This document shows positions 19,036-30,542 of a stretch of 64,000 bases of DNA, one piece after another. Within the stretch, counting starts at the first letter, position 1, and each line of letters opens with the position of its first letter. Origin of the DNA: CADEED01 sp963711635. Lineage in GTDB: Bacteria; Pseudomonadota; Gammaproteobacteria; Steroidobacterales; Steroidobacteraceae. A program made the translations under genes and the position numbers. The stretch lies in assembly GCA_963711635.1 (NCBI GenBank), contig CAVQEZ010000024.1:276172-340171 (forward strand). Direction: 5' to 3'. The notes beneath the pieces are model-generated. The model made no database searches and was not told where the DNA came from. It saw only the letters and a program-made list of their open reading frames with translations.

Positions 19036-19808
19036 CCGCGCTTGCGGCTGCCGTTCTTGCCGGCTACCGGCGGGGCGGTGGGATTGTCCAGCTCGTCGAG
19101 GTAGTCAGGCCCACCGAGGCGGCGCATCTGGTCGAGGATGAAATCGCGGCGCTTGATCACGTAGACCGACGGCGCGTTGACCTTGAAGGTGATGGGATTC
19201 GGCAGCACCGCGGCCAGCGTCGCCGCCTCGTAGCGGCCCAGCCGTGCCGCGGGCATGCGATAGAAGCGCTGCGCCGCCGCTTCGACGCCGTAGATGCCAT
19301 CGCCGAACTGCGCGACGTTGAGATACACCTCGAGGATGCGTTCCTTGGGCCAGGTGAGCTCGATGAACAGCGTGAAGTAGGCCTCGAGCGCCTTGCGCAC
19401 GTAGCTCCTTCCCGGCCACAGGAACAGGTTCTTGGCCACCTGCTGGCTGATGGTGCTGGCGCCGCGCACCCGCGGGCGTTTGCGCACCGCCTGCTTCTCG
19501 TTGGTACGGATCGCGTCGCGGATCGACTTGAAGTCGAAGCCGGTGTGGAACGGGAAGAACTGGTCCTCGGCGGCGATCACCGCGACCGCTGCATGCGGCG
19601 AGATCTGCTCGAGATCCGCCCAGCGATAGTCGGTGTGGTAGTTGGCCTTGCCGGCACGGCTGGCGTCGAGCGCGGCATCCAGCATGAAGGCGCTGTACCA
19701 GGGGTCCATCCAGCGCATGGCCACGACGGGCAGCGCGGTCGCGAGGAACACGGCGATCACACCGACGAACAGCCATCGGATGAGTCGCCGCCGCCAGCCT
19801 TTCTTCAC
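19032..19808 (-). CDS. mtgA: Monofunctional peptidoglycan glycosyltransferase
   Basis: GT51 enzyme polymerising lipid II without a transpeptidase domain. A single N-terminal membrane helix (about residues 10-30) precedes the GT51 motifs: EDQFFPFHTGFD with the catalytic Glu, GASTISQQVAKNLFLW and KERILEVYLNVAQFGDGIYG. The 258 residues are typical. Third gene of prmC-ppiB-mtgA, starting within 2 nt of the ppiB stop. Confidence 0.97.
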   Translation of the reverse strand: MKKGWRRRLIRWLFVGVIAVFLATALPVVAMRWMDPWYSAFMLDAALDASRAGKANYHTDYRWADLEQISPHAAVAVIAAEDQFFPFHTGFDFKSIRDAIRTNEKQAVRKRPRVRGASTISQQVAKNLFLWPGRSYVRKALEAYFTLFIELTWPKERILEVYLNVAQFGDGIYGVEAAAQRFYRMPAARLGRYEAATLAAVLPNPITFKVNAPSVYVIKRRDFILDQMRRLGGPDYLDELDNPTAPPVAGKNGSRKRG

Positions 19809-19809
19809 A

Positions 19810-20301
19810 CTATTTCTTGTTCGAGGCCTTGGTGATCACCACGTCCGCGGCCGGTACATTCTGGTGGCCGGCGCGGTTGGTGGTTGCAACCTTGGCGATC
19901 TGGTCGATGACGTCCATGCCGGAGGTCACTTTGCCGAACACTGCGTAGCCGTAGTTGGACGGGCCGGTGTGATCCAGGAATTCGTTGTCCACGAGGTTCA
20001 CGAAGAACTGCGCGGTGGCGCTGTCCACCACGTTGGTGCGGGCCATCGCCAGAGTGCCGCGCTTGTTCTTCAGGCCGTTGGCCGCCTCGTTCTTGATGGG
20101 CGCCTTGACCTTCTTCTGCTTCATGCCGGGTTCGAAGCCGCCGCCCTGGATCATGAAGCCGGGAATGACGCGATGGAAAATCAGGCCGTCGAAGAATCCA
20201 TCGTCGACGTATTCCTGGAAATTCTGCGCCGAGATCGGCGCTTCCTTGTCGAACAACTCCACTTCGAAGCTGCCGAGCGTGGTTTCAAAAACGAGTGACA
20301 C
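19810..20301 (-). CDS. ppiB: Cyclophilin-type peptidyl-prolyl isomerase
   Basis: 163-residue cytoplasmic cyclophilin without signal peptide. The catalytic block FHRVIPGFMIQGG and the later TAQFFVNLVDNEFLDH segment are typical of PpiB. It lies 6 nt after prmC and just before mtgA on the minus strand, so the three are probably one transcript. Confidence 0.95.
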   Translation of the reverse strand: MSLVFETTLGSFEVELFDKEAPISAQNFQEYVDDGFFDGLIFHRVIPGFMIQGGGFEPGMKQKKVKAPIKNEAANGLKNKRGTLAMARTNVVDSATAQFFVNLVDNEFLDHTGPSNYGYAVFGKVTSGMDVIDQIAKVATTNRAGHQNVPAADVVITKASNKK

Positions 20302-20307
20302 TTGAGT

Positions 20308-21135
20308 TTACCTGTTCCATTTGCCTTCGGTGACGCGCTCTCGGCCGGCGAGATCGCGGTGCGAGGTTACGTGAGTGAAGCCTCGTGCCACAAGCGCGTC
20401 GCGCAGCACCGCACCTTGCGTCGCGCCATGTTCGAGGAACAGCCAGCCGCCGGGCAGCAGATGTCCAGGAGCCCCATTAATAAGAGTGTCCAGGGCACCA
20501 AGGCCGTCACCGCCTGGAGTCAGTGCCGCGCGGGGCTCGTGGCGCAGGCCGTCGCCGGTGAGTACCGGATCCGCCGCCGCGATGTAGGGCGGGTTGCTGG
20601 CGAGGGCATCGAAGCGCTGCGTGCCCAATGCCTGGTACCAGTCACCGGATCGCCACTCGACGCGGTCCGCCACCAGTCGCGCGCCGTTGCGGCGGGCGAC
20701 ATTGAGGGCATCCGCTGACAGATCGCTGCCCAGTACGTGCCAACCCGGCCGTTCATGAGCCAGTGCGATGGCGATCGCACCCGAGCCTGTGCCCAGGTCG
20801 GCGACCCTGGCTTCGGCGGCAGTCAGCTGCGTGAGCACGCGTTCGACCAGCAGCTCGGTTTCGGGCCGCGGCACCAGCACGGCCGGGCCCACTTCGAACT
20901 CCAGCGACCAGAATTCCCGCCGCCCCAGAAGATAGGCCACCGGTTCGCCTTCGGCCCGGCGCGCACTCAGGAGCATGAAGCGCGCGACCACGTCGTCGGG
21001 CACCGGCTGTCCGGCGCGCGCCAGCAGTTCGCCGCGCGACAACTTCCAGGCCGCGGCCAGCAGGATCTCGGCGTCGCGCCGTGCGATTGCCGCCCGGGCT
21101 ATCAATGCTTCAGACACCATGGTGCCGACGATCAT
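20308..21135 (-). CDS. prmC: Release factor glutamine methyltransferase
   Basis: Methylates the Gln of the GGQ motif in RF1 and RF2. The SAM-binding motif DLGTGSGAIAIALA and the catalytic NPPY (in LASNPPYIAA) are present, with an N-terminal helical domain that binds the release factor. At 275 residues it is normal. In many bacteria it sits next to prfA; here prfA is about 9 kb away. Confidence 0.96.
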   Translation of the reverse strand: MIVGTMVSEALIARAAIARRDAEILLAAAWKLSRGELLARAGQPVPDDVVARFMLLSARRAEGEPVAYLLGRREFWSLEFEVGPAVLVPRPETELLVERVLTQLTAAEARVADLGTGSGAIAIALAHERPGWHVLGSDLSADALNVARRNGARLVADRVEWRSGDWYQALGTQRFDALASNPPYIAAADPVLTGDGLRHEPRAALTPGGDGLGALDTLINGAPGHLLPGGWLFLEHGATQGAVLRDALVARGFTHVTSHRDLAGRERVTEGKWNR

Positions 21136-21170
21136 GCCCGAGTTCGGGCTCGCCTCGGTATCATGCCCGC

Positions 21171-21980
21171 ATGAGCAGCGCGCAACCCCTGCAAGTCTCG
21201 GACGCCCTGTTGCCGTTGCCGCGTCCGTTGATGACCGGTGAGGTGCTCGACGCGGCGTTTCGCCTGTTTCGCGCCGGGCTGTTGCGTTGCCTGCCTTATT
21301 CGGGGCTGGCGGTGCTGGTACTCGAGCTGCCGACTCTGTACTCGACCTTCTTCGCGCCTGCGTCCTACGGCGTCCATCTCCTGACCTCGCTCATCGTGTT
21401 GCTGCTGAGCGCGGCGCTGCTGGGCGTGATCACGCTGCGTCTGCTCGCGGTCTCGCGCGGCCAGCGGCCGCGCTTTCGCGCCGAAATCGCGACCGTGCTG
21501 CGGCGCTGGCCGAACGCGCTGATCGCCACGATCGCCGCCCTGGGCCTGCCGCTGTTGCTGATCGGCCTGGGACCGCTGTTCAACAATGTGCTGCCCACCA
21601 TCGCATTGCTCGTGGTCTCCGTGCCGCTGCTGTGGCCCACCGCGTTGTTCGTGGTCGCGTTGCCGGCATTCTGGTGCGACGGACTCGGACCCCTGGCGGC
21701 GATCGCGCGCGCCGTGCGCATTTCGCGCCGGCAATCCTGGCGCGTCGCCGGAGCGCTGCTGGCGACCGTCTGCATGATCGCGGTTTTCTACGTGCTCGCG
21801 GCCATCGTGGTCGGCATGTTGTCGCCCATGCTGGGACGCGCCGACCTGTTCCTGATCGCGACGGTGAAGTCGATGCTGTCGCTGGTGGTGGGCGCGTTCG
21901 GCGTGCCTTTCGTGCTCGCGGTGCTGATCGTGGCCTACGAAGACCTGAAGCTGCGGGATCGCGCCAGGACGGCGCCGTGA
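21171..21980 (+). CDS. Polytopic membrane protein opening the MoxR cluster
   Basis: 269 residues from ATG 21171, just upstream of and divergent from prmC. About six hydrophobic segments with short basic loops; the N-terminus has a cytosolic amphipathic stretch (MTGEVLDAAFRLFRAG) like that of YciC/DUF7847-type membrane proteins. The stop overlaps the GTG of the next gene (GTGA at 21977-21980). The context, before DUF4129, DUF4350, MoxR and DUF58 genes, suggests a membrane component of the same unit. No catalytic motif is seen. Confidence 0.7.
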   Translation: MSSAQPLQVSDALLPLPRPLMTGEVLDAAFRLFRAGLLRCLPYSGLAVLVLELPTLYSTFFAPASYGVHLLTSLIVLLLSAALLGVITLRLLAVSRGQRPRFRAEIATVLRRWPNALIATIAALGLPLLLIGLGPLFNNVLPTIALLVVSVPLLWPTALFVVALPAFWCDGLGPLAAIARAVRISRRQSWRVAGALLATVCMIAVFYVLAAIVVGMLSPMLGRADLFLIATVKSMLSLVVGAFGVPFVLAVLIVAYEDLKLRDRARTAP

Positions 21981-22905
21981 AACGGCTGCTCATCCTGTTA
22001 GGGCTCGGACTGGCTGGCACGGTTTGGGCCGAGGATGCGGCGCTGCGCGCGGTGGATGCCTGCCGTGCCCGCCTCGACGCCAGGGTCGATGTCGGCATCG
22101 AACGGGTGCGCCGGCGCTGCCCCGAGCTGCTGCCGGCACTGGAGAAAGCCCCCTGGCGCGCTCTGCTGCCGCGCGCGCTCGGCGAGCGGCGGGAAGAAAT
22201 CTCCGCGCAGAGCCTGCGCGCCTTGTCCGAACTGGTGCGTCACGCCAAGGATGCCGGCTCGCAGCGGCCCGCGCCGGCGCGCCGCATTCTCGACCCGGTG
22301 CTGGCGGAGCTGGGCGAGCAGGGACAACAGGGCGCCACGCGCTGGGAGCGCCTCAAGCGGTGGCTCAAACAGAAACTGGAAGACCGGCCGGACAGCAATG
22401 AGCCCGGCTGGCTCGAGAAATGGAGCCGGCAGTTGCGCACCAGCGAGGGCGTGGCGCAGGCCATCACCTATGTCGGCTATGCCATGGTCGTGTTGCTGGT
22501 GCTGTTCGTGATCTGGCAGGAACTGCGGGCCGCGGGACTCTGGTGCAGCGGCGCGCGGCCAGGCGCAAAGACCCGGCGGCCGAATGGCGGCGGCGCCTGA
22601 TGCTCGCGGACGTGCTCGCGGCGCCGCTGTCGGAACGTCCCGGCATGCTGCTCAGATTGTTAGGCGAGGCGCTGGCGCGCGCCCAGCGGCTGCCGGCGGC
22701 GGATGGCCTCACGGCCGGCGCCATCGTGCGCCAGGCGAATCTCGACGTGGACGCGGACCGCGCGGCACTGGCGCAGGTGGCGCGCGCGGCCGAGCAGTTG
22801 CGTTACGCCGCACAACCACCGCCCGACGACGCCATCGAGGGCTCGGTGTCGGGAGCGCGCGAGCTGCTGGCCCGGCTCGGTAGATTGACGGGCGGGCGAC
22901 GCTGA
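21977..22905 (+). CDS. DUF4129-type protein, frameshifted
   Basis: A GTG start overlaps the preceding stop. Signal peptide (about 1-19), a basic helical periplasmic region, one membrane helix (about residues 160-180), then a cytosolic domain. The frame breaks at about 22,540-22,550; the next frame continues with AAEWRRRLMLADVLAAP and a helical segment to 22,905, typical of the DUF4129 C-terminal domain. DUF4129 proteins accompany MoxR and DUF58 genes in many bacteria and may link membrane and cytosolic parts; none has a settled biochemical role. The break is probably one extra or missing base. Confidence 0.7.
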
Positions 22906-24241
22906 TGCGCGAACGCGGCCTCGCATTGCTGCTCGCCCTGGGCGCGCTGGCCGCGTTCTACGGACTGTGGCTGCGGCCCGCGCCGTCGCTGGATCCAGAG
23001 GCCGATACCGCGCGCCCCACCAGTGCCGAACGGCGCGGCAATGGCTACGCGGCGCTGTTCGAGTGGTTGGAGCGGGCCGGCGTGGAGGCGCGCTCCTGGC
23101 GCGAGCGTTACACGGCGCTGGCCGACGCCGACATCCCGCCGCGTGGCAATCTCATGGTGCTCACGCTGCCGGGCGTGGAGATGTTTCGCAACGACGAATT
23201 CGCCGCACTCGACAATTGGGTGCGACGTGGAAACACGCTGCTCATCAATGCGGCGCTGCTGGATCAGCCGGGCTGGGCAGTCGGACGCGAATCGGGCGTG
23301 GTGACCGAGGTCGAGTCCCTGACTTCGATCGAATTCGAAACGCGGCAGTTTCGCGAGGCACGTCTCGACGATACGCCGCTCGCGCAGCGCGTGCGCGAGG
23401 CGGATGCACGCGATGCGCAGAAGGACGAAGAAGAAAAAGACGAGAAGCCGGACTCGTCATCGCTCGAAAGCTACGAAGTGCCGGAAAAGATCGTGCTCGA
23501 TGCCACCGGCCCGCATGTACTGCTGGCCGACGTCCGGAAGCTGGCTCTCGAAACCGACTACGAGCCCGAGGAATGGTCGCTGCGCATGCCCTATGACAAT
23601 TTCGTGCTGACGCTGGCGCGCGACGCGAACGGCGAGGGCGCATTGTTCGAGCAGCGGCTGGGCGCCGGCCGCATCCTGCTGGCCGCGGGCGGCACCTTGT
23701 TCAGCAATCGTGCGCTGGGCAATGACGACAATGCGCGGTTGTTCGCCAATATCGTCAGTGTCACCCTGGCGCGCAACGGCGTGGTGCTGTTCGACGATCT
23801 GCGCCAGGGCCTGTCGGCCAGTTACGATCCCGCGCGCTTCTACCGCGACTCGCGCCTGTATACGACCATCTTCATCCTGTTAGGGCTGTGGCTGGTGTGG
23901 GTGCTGGGCGGCACGCGCTTGCGCGCGCCGCTGGTGAACGCGCACGATCCGTCCGAGGCGGAGCTGGTGCGGCGCGCGGGCGGGTTGATCGCGCGCACCG
24001 TGCCCCCGTGGCATGCGGCCATGGCGTTGTTCGATCATTTCTTTGCGCGCGTGGCACGCGCCGCGCGCTCCACGGACGCGGAGCGCGCGGAGTTGTGGCA
24101 ATGGCTCGAGCGTCACGCGGCCATCCTGCCGCAGGAGCTCGATCAGCTCAAAGGCTGGTACGCGGACGCGCATGCGCAGCGCAAATTCCCACTCGTCCCA
24201 CTGCAGAACCTTCTCGATAACCTGGAGCGACGGCTGAAAAC

Positions 24242-24245
<4 letters not shown>
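22905..24245 (+). CDS. DUF4350 domain membrane protein
   Basis: 446 residues, starting at an ATG that shares one base with the preceding stop (TGATG). One membrane helix lies at the N-terminus (about 6-24) and another near residue 325; between them is a DUF4350-like, GATase-like periplasmic domain (RGNGYAALFEWLERAGVEA ... NLMVLTLPG ... LDNWVRRGNTLLI). An acidic, Lys/Glu-rich insertion lies near residues 165-185. The cytosolic tail is helical. Partner of MoxR/DUF58 systems; function unknown. Confidence 0.8.
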
Positions 24246-25193
<948 letters not shown>

Positions 25194-25203
25194 GAGTCAT
25201 CGC

Positions 25204-26503
25204 GTGCACCTGGCGCTGCGCGGCTATCTGCTCATCGTGCTCACCGCCTTGCTGGGCATCGCCGGCACCTGGTCCGACGATCCCGCATTCGAAAGCGCCT
25301 GGATGTTTCCCGCTTCCCTGCTGCTCGCCGGCCTCGCGGTCGAGTCCTGGTATCTGCGCGGCACGCAACTCGCGGTCCGCATGCAGCTCGATTCGCGGCT
25401 CAAGCTCGGCAAGCCAACGCGTGGCGCATTCGCGTTCGAGCACAACCGGGGGCTCGAGCTGCGGCTGCAGTACGCGCGCGTCCTGCCCGCGGCGCTGCGG
25501 CAGTCGCCCGAGGTGCGCGAAATCACGCTGCCGCCCGGCCAGGAATTGCGCGACGAGATCGCGTTGCTGCCGCTGCGCCTCGGCGCGGGGCGTTTCGGCG
25601 AGGTGCCGGCCAGGTTGTTAGGACGGCTGCGGCTCGCCTGGTGGACGCGCCACCTGCCCCAAACTTCGCGTTTCACCGTGGCGCCGGACAGCCTGCCGCG
25701 CGGGGCGCAACCGATCGCCGGCGAGGCGGCCGGTGAGACGCCGCGCCGCCTGCCCGGTGTTGGCGTGGAACTCCTGCAGCTGCGTGAGTATGCGCAGGGT
25801 GACGCGCTGTCGCGCATCGACTGGAAGGCCACCGCACGCCGCGGCGCGCTGACCTCGCGCGAGTACACCGAGGCGCAGCATCTCGAGATCCTGCTGGTGA
25901 TCGATGCCAGCCGTGCGAGCCGCGTGCGCGCCGGCGAGCTCGACCGGCTCGGGCCTGTATGCCAATGTGGCGGCGCGGCTCGCCGAGCACGCGGTCTCGG
26001 TGGAAGATCGCGTCGGTGTGCTGGTGTACGCGGATCGCATGCTGCGCGCCTGCCTGCCGGATCGCGGCCTGCGCGCGGTGACGCGGCTGCGCCATGCGCT
26101 CGAAACGCTGGAAACACAGCGCGGCGAACCGGACCCGGTCACGGCCGCCATCCAGGTGCGGCGCATGCTGCGTCATCGCGGGCTGGTGGTATGGCTCACG
26201 GACCTGGCCGAGCCGGCGCGCAACGATGCGCTGATGCAGGCGTTGAAGGCGCTGGTGCCACGGCACCTGCCCATCGTCGCGGCGCCGCACGCGGCGGAGA
26301 TCGAGCGCCTCGCCGCGGCGCCGGCGCGCGAGTGGCGCGATCCTTCGATTGCGATTGCCGCGCGCGAGCATCAGCGGCGCGCGCAGGCGCAGGTGGCGAC
26401 GTTGCGTCATCAGGGAGTCGTGGTGCTCGATGAGCCCGACGATCAGCTCGACCAGGCAGTGCTGGAGGCGTACCTGCAATTGCGCCATCGCCGGCGCATA
26501 TAA
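25204..26503 (+). CDS. DUF58 (VWA-like) protein, frameshifted
   Basis: A GTG start 10 nt after moxR. Two membrane helices lie at residues ~5-45. The DUF58 signature LREYAQGDALSRIDWKATAR and LVIDASRA of the VWA-like fold are in the first frame. An extra C at about 25,950 (GGGCCTGT for GGGCTGT) shifts to the frame carrying LYANVAARLAEHAVSVEDRVG and the remaining domain to the stop at 26,503, about 432 residues. DUF58 proteins are the usual partners of MoxR ATPases. It ends at a hairpin shared with the convergent gene. Confidence 0.88.
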
Positions 26504-26526
26504 GAACGGGGGCTGCCCCCTTTCTT
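26502..26526. terminator. Bidirectional hairpin between convergent genes
   Basis: AAGAA-C-GGGGG-CTG-CCCCC-T-TTCTT: a five-base GC stem with three-base loop, one C/T mismatch, then a five-base A/T stem. The A/T arms supply a T-rich flank on either strand. It lies across the stop codons of the DUF58 gene and the convergent paralogue gene, as expected for a shared intrinsic terminator. Confidence 0.65.
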
Positions 26527-27202
26527 ACTTCACGCTGTAGCCGCGACCTTCGAGGCAGGCGCCTTCGGCGCGCCGATAGTCCGCGCGCTTCGATTCGATC
26601 TGCGAATCCTCGACGCCGCCGCTCGGCCGCGTGGGATCGAAGCCGCTCTGCTGCACGGCCCAGGCGTGGCATTCGTAGCGATCCGTCGACTGCTGCGCCT
26701 CGCTCTGTCCGTTCTTCGGATACACGAACACCTCGGTGCTGCCGGAATCGCCGACCTGTTCCGGCTGTTCCTTCGGAGGCTGAGTCACCACGTACTCGCG
26801 GCGCTCCGGCCGCCACGCGTAGTAGGTCTGATCCGCGTAGTAGTAAGGCACGCCGCCGAACCACACCGTCGTATAGAACGGCGGCAGGAAGCCGACGCCG
26901 ATGCCGATGGGCGGCGCCACCACCACGTAACGCGGCCCATAGGGCCGATACCAGGCGCCGCCGCGGTAGTAGTAAGGCGAGCCGCGATAGTGATAGCTCG
27001 CGTAGCCGCGCGGCAACGAGTTGTAGACGTAGCCGCGCGACGGATAGCTGCGGTTGTGATGGTAGCGGCCGTCGACGCGCATTTCGGAGTGCCGCGAATT
27101 GCCGCGATACGAGCGATGCGAGTTATCGGCGGTCGCCGCTCCCGCCATGCCCAGCGCCAGTGCGACGCAAACGATTCGAACCATCGACGATCTGGATTTC
27201 AT
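26525..27202 (-). CDS. Exported Tyr/Arg-rich protein, tandem paralogue 1 (DUF6515-like)
   Basis: 225 residues with a signal peptide (about 1-25). The mature N-terminus is rich in Tyr, Arg, Ser and His, then a Gly/Pro/aromatic segment (GVGFLPPFYTTVWFGGVPYYYADQTYYAW) like DUF6515 proteins. The last ~70 residues (DRYECHAWAVQQSGFDP ... ACLEGRGYSVK) closely match the same region of the adjacent upstream gene. Two conserved cysteines (in YECH and ACLEG) could form a disulfide. Probably a periplasmic or outer-membrane-associated protein; function unknown. Confidence 0.75.
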   Translation of the reverse strand: MKSRSSMVRIVCVALALGMAGAATADNSHRSYRGNSRHSEMRVDGRYHHNRSYPSRGYVYNSLPRGYASYHYRGSPYYYRGGAWYRPYGPRYVVVAPPIGIGVGFLPPFYTTVWFGGVPYYYADQTYYAWRPERREYVVTQPPKEQPEQVGDSGSTEVFVYPKNGQSEAQQSTDRYECHAWAVQQSGFDPTRPSGGVEDSQIESKRADYRRAEGACLEGRGYSVK

Positions 27203-27203
27203 G

Positions 27204-27767
27204 TCACTTCACCGTGTAGCCGCGTCCTTCGAGGCAAGCGGAAATGGCACGCTTGTAGTCGGACGCCTGTTTCTCGAGCCGCGCGCGCTCTGCCTGTGCC
27301 TGCGCGCTGTTGATGCTGTTCGCGCGCGCGGCTTCATGCTTGCGCGCCGAGTCGGAAGCGGCGCCCATGGCGCCGCCCGCAATGGCACCCACGACGGCGC
27401 CCTGCGCCGAGTCGTGCGGACTGCCGATGGCGGCCCCGATCATCGCGCCCGCCACGGCGCCGGCAATGGTGTCGCGTCCCGGTGGAGGCGCGGGCACGGC
27501 CACCACCTGGATCTGCTGGTGCGGTGCGAGATGCGGATCGCTGGGATTGTAGTGCGACTGCGCCACGGCCCAGTTGTGGCACTCGTAGCGATCGCGATCG
27601 AGCTGCTTGTCCGTCTGTCCGCGCGCGGCGTATACGAAAATCTCGGAACCGGCCACCGCGGGACCCTCGGCATCGACACCCGGTTCGCCCGGTGGCGTCG
27701 CAACAGGATCGGCCAATGCGGCGCTCGCGCAGAGCGCGACGATCAGGGAGGCAAGCGGACGGGACAT
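27204..27767 (-). CDS. Exported glycine-zipper protein, tandem paralogue 2
   Basis: 188 residues from ATG 27767, chosen because it has an AGGAG just upstream and begins a signal peptide (MSRPLASLIVALCASAALA). It contains DRYECHNWAVAQSHYNP, then a glycine-zipper helix pair (GAVAGAMIGAAIGSP ... GAVVGAIAGGAMGAA), a short coiled coil, and the shared C-terminus ACLEGRGYTVK. Glycine zippers of this type are found in outer-membrane-associated stress proteins. It ends next to the start of paralogue 1, so the two are one operon that arose by duplication. Confidence 0.78.
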   Translation of the reverse strand: MSRPLASLIVALCASAALADPVATPPGEPGVDAEGPAVAGSEIFVYAARGQTDKQLDRDRYECHNWAVAQSHYNPSDPHLAPHQQIQVVAVPAPPPGRDTIAGAVAGAMIGAAIGSPHDSAQGAVVGAIAGGAMGAASDSARKHEAARANSINSAQAQAERARLEKQASDYKRAISACLEGRGYTVK

Positions 27768-27872
27768 GCGGAGGCTCCTCAATCCTTCTAACGCGTCGCT
27801 GCATTTATTGTTGACGTGGGCGCATCCTGCGCGCATCACCTGAACGGGAGCTGAACGGTCAGGCGTCCATGG

Positions 27873-29404
27873 TCAGTCGCCAATGGGCGGCCCGCCGCGA
27901 CTGCGGCCGAATGCGTGGCCGCGCAGCACGGAGATCATGAAGAAAAAGTAACCCACGCCGATGGTGATACGCGCCCAACGCGGCACTTCGGGATCCGGCG
28001 ACACATAGCCTTCGATGAATCCGCACACGAACAGCAGCAGCGTGACCACGACCAGCACGCGCACACCGTCGCGCGCGGCCAGGCGGAAGGCATCGCTGCG
28101 CGCCAGCGTGCCGGGCCGGATCAACGCCTCGCCGAGGTACGAGCCCGCGGCGCCGGCGATGCAGATGCAGGACAGCTCCACGCAGCCGTGCGCCACGACG
28201 AAATCGAACAGCTTGCCGGCGAGGCCGTGTTGCCCGGTGAAGGCGAAGATGGCGCCCAGTGAAATGCCGTTGAGCCCGATCAGGTAGAAAGTGCCGAGCC
28301 CGAAGACGATCCCGGAACAGAACGCGAACAGCGACACCACGATGTTGTTCGTCAGGATGGAAACCGACAGCACGGCAGACGGCGTGACGTTCAGCAGTCC
28401 CTCGGTCCACAATTCGCCGCGCTCCACGGTCGCGATCAATTGGGGGCTGGCGAACATGGCGATGAGATCCGGAAAGCTGTAGATCAGCCAGAAGCCGGTC
28501 ACGACCGAGGCCACGAACAGCAGCGTCACTGCCAGCAGGTGCACGCGCATGGCATGTATGGCCATGGGCACCTGGTCGCGCAGCAACGACCACAGCACGC
28601 GCAGGCCACGGCGCGCCGGGCGGTGGATCACATCGTGCAGATCCGCGTAGGTGGCCTCGAGGTATTCGTCGGTGGTCGCGCTGCGCATGGTGCCGAGCTC
28701 GCGCGCGGTGCGACGATAGTCCTCGACCACGGCCAGTGCATCGGCCACCTCGCTGCCGCGGCGCAGGCCGAGGCCGGCGGCACGTTCGCGCACGGCGTGC
28801 AGTTGCGCGTGCTGCGTGTTATTCAATGGCGCGTCTTGCGACGCGACACTCCCGCGTTGCGCATCGAGCTTTTCGAGCCTCATCTTTTCAAGAAAGGGCG
28901 CGCGCTCGACCGCGAGCACGGTGCCGGCCGCGAGATCGCCCAGGCGCAGGTGCCGGCGTCCGAACATCACGAACGACAGGCCGACCACGTAGAACGCCGG
29001 CATCGAGTCGATGATGCGGAACACGTTGCGCGTCACCAGCGCGCCGGTGCTCGGCACCAGGCCTTCCGGCGTCAGCACGCGCAATCCCGTCATGCGCTTG
29101 CCCGGTGTGCGCCCCGCCATCAACGGCTCGAGCACCGGGTGATACAGAAAGTAGATAGCCGTCGCGGGCACCGCCCCGGCGAGATACCACAGGGTCTCGA
29201 CATCAGCCGGGATATCGAAGTCGAGGTTGCCGAGAATGGCCCAGGCGGCGAGCAGCAGCCAGGCCAGCGACAGCGCGCCGCGCAACAACCAGTCGAGGAC
29301 GAATGCGATGGCGCGGGCACCGGGGCCGGCGAGCACCACGCGCGCGTCGACGCCGGTGGCACTCGGCACCGCGATGACCGGCGGTGTCGCGAGTGCCGCC
29401 GCGC

Positions 29405-29408
<4 letters not shown>
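27873..29408 (-). CDS. RDD domain fused to stage II sporulation M (SpoIIM) domain
   Basis: 511 residues in one uninterrupted frame from ATG 29408, which overlaps the prfA stop (ATGA). Residues ~20-175 form an RDD domain (three helices, with RTPGKRMTGLRVL and LGDLAAG). A linker of about 35 residues leads to a SpoIIM-like domain from about residue 215 (helical N-terminus, then five or six helices with TNNIVVSLFAFCSGIVFG and VAHGCVELSCICIAGAAG). In related MoxR/DUF58 clusters RDD and SpoIIM proteins are usually separate neighbours, so this is a fusion. The organism is not expected to sporulate; SpoIIM homologues here are general envelope proteins. Role unknown, inferred to act with the facing MoxR cluster. 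Confidence 0.85.
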
Positions 29409-30508
<1,100 letters not shown>

Positions 30509-30542
30509 TGTAAGGGGCTCGGGTCCAGTTATAGTGCCCTCC

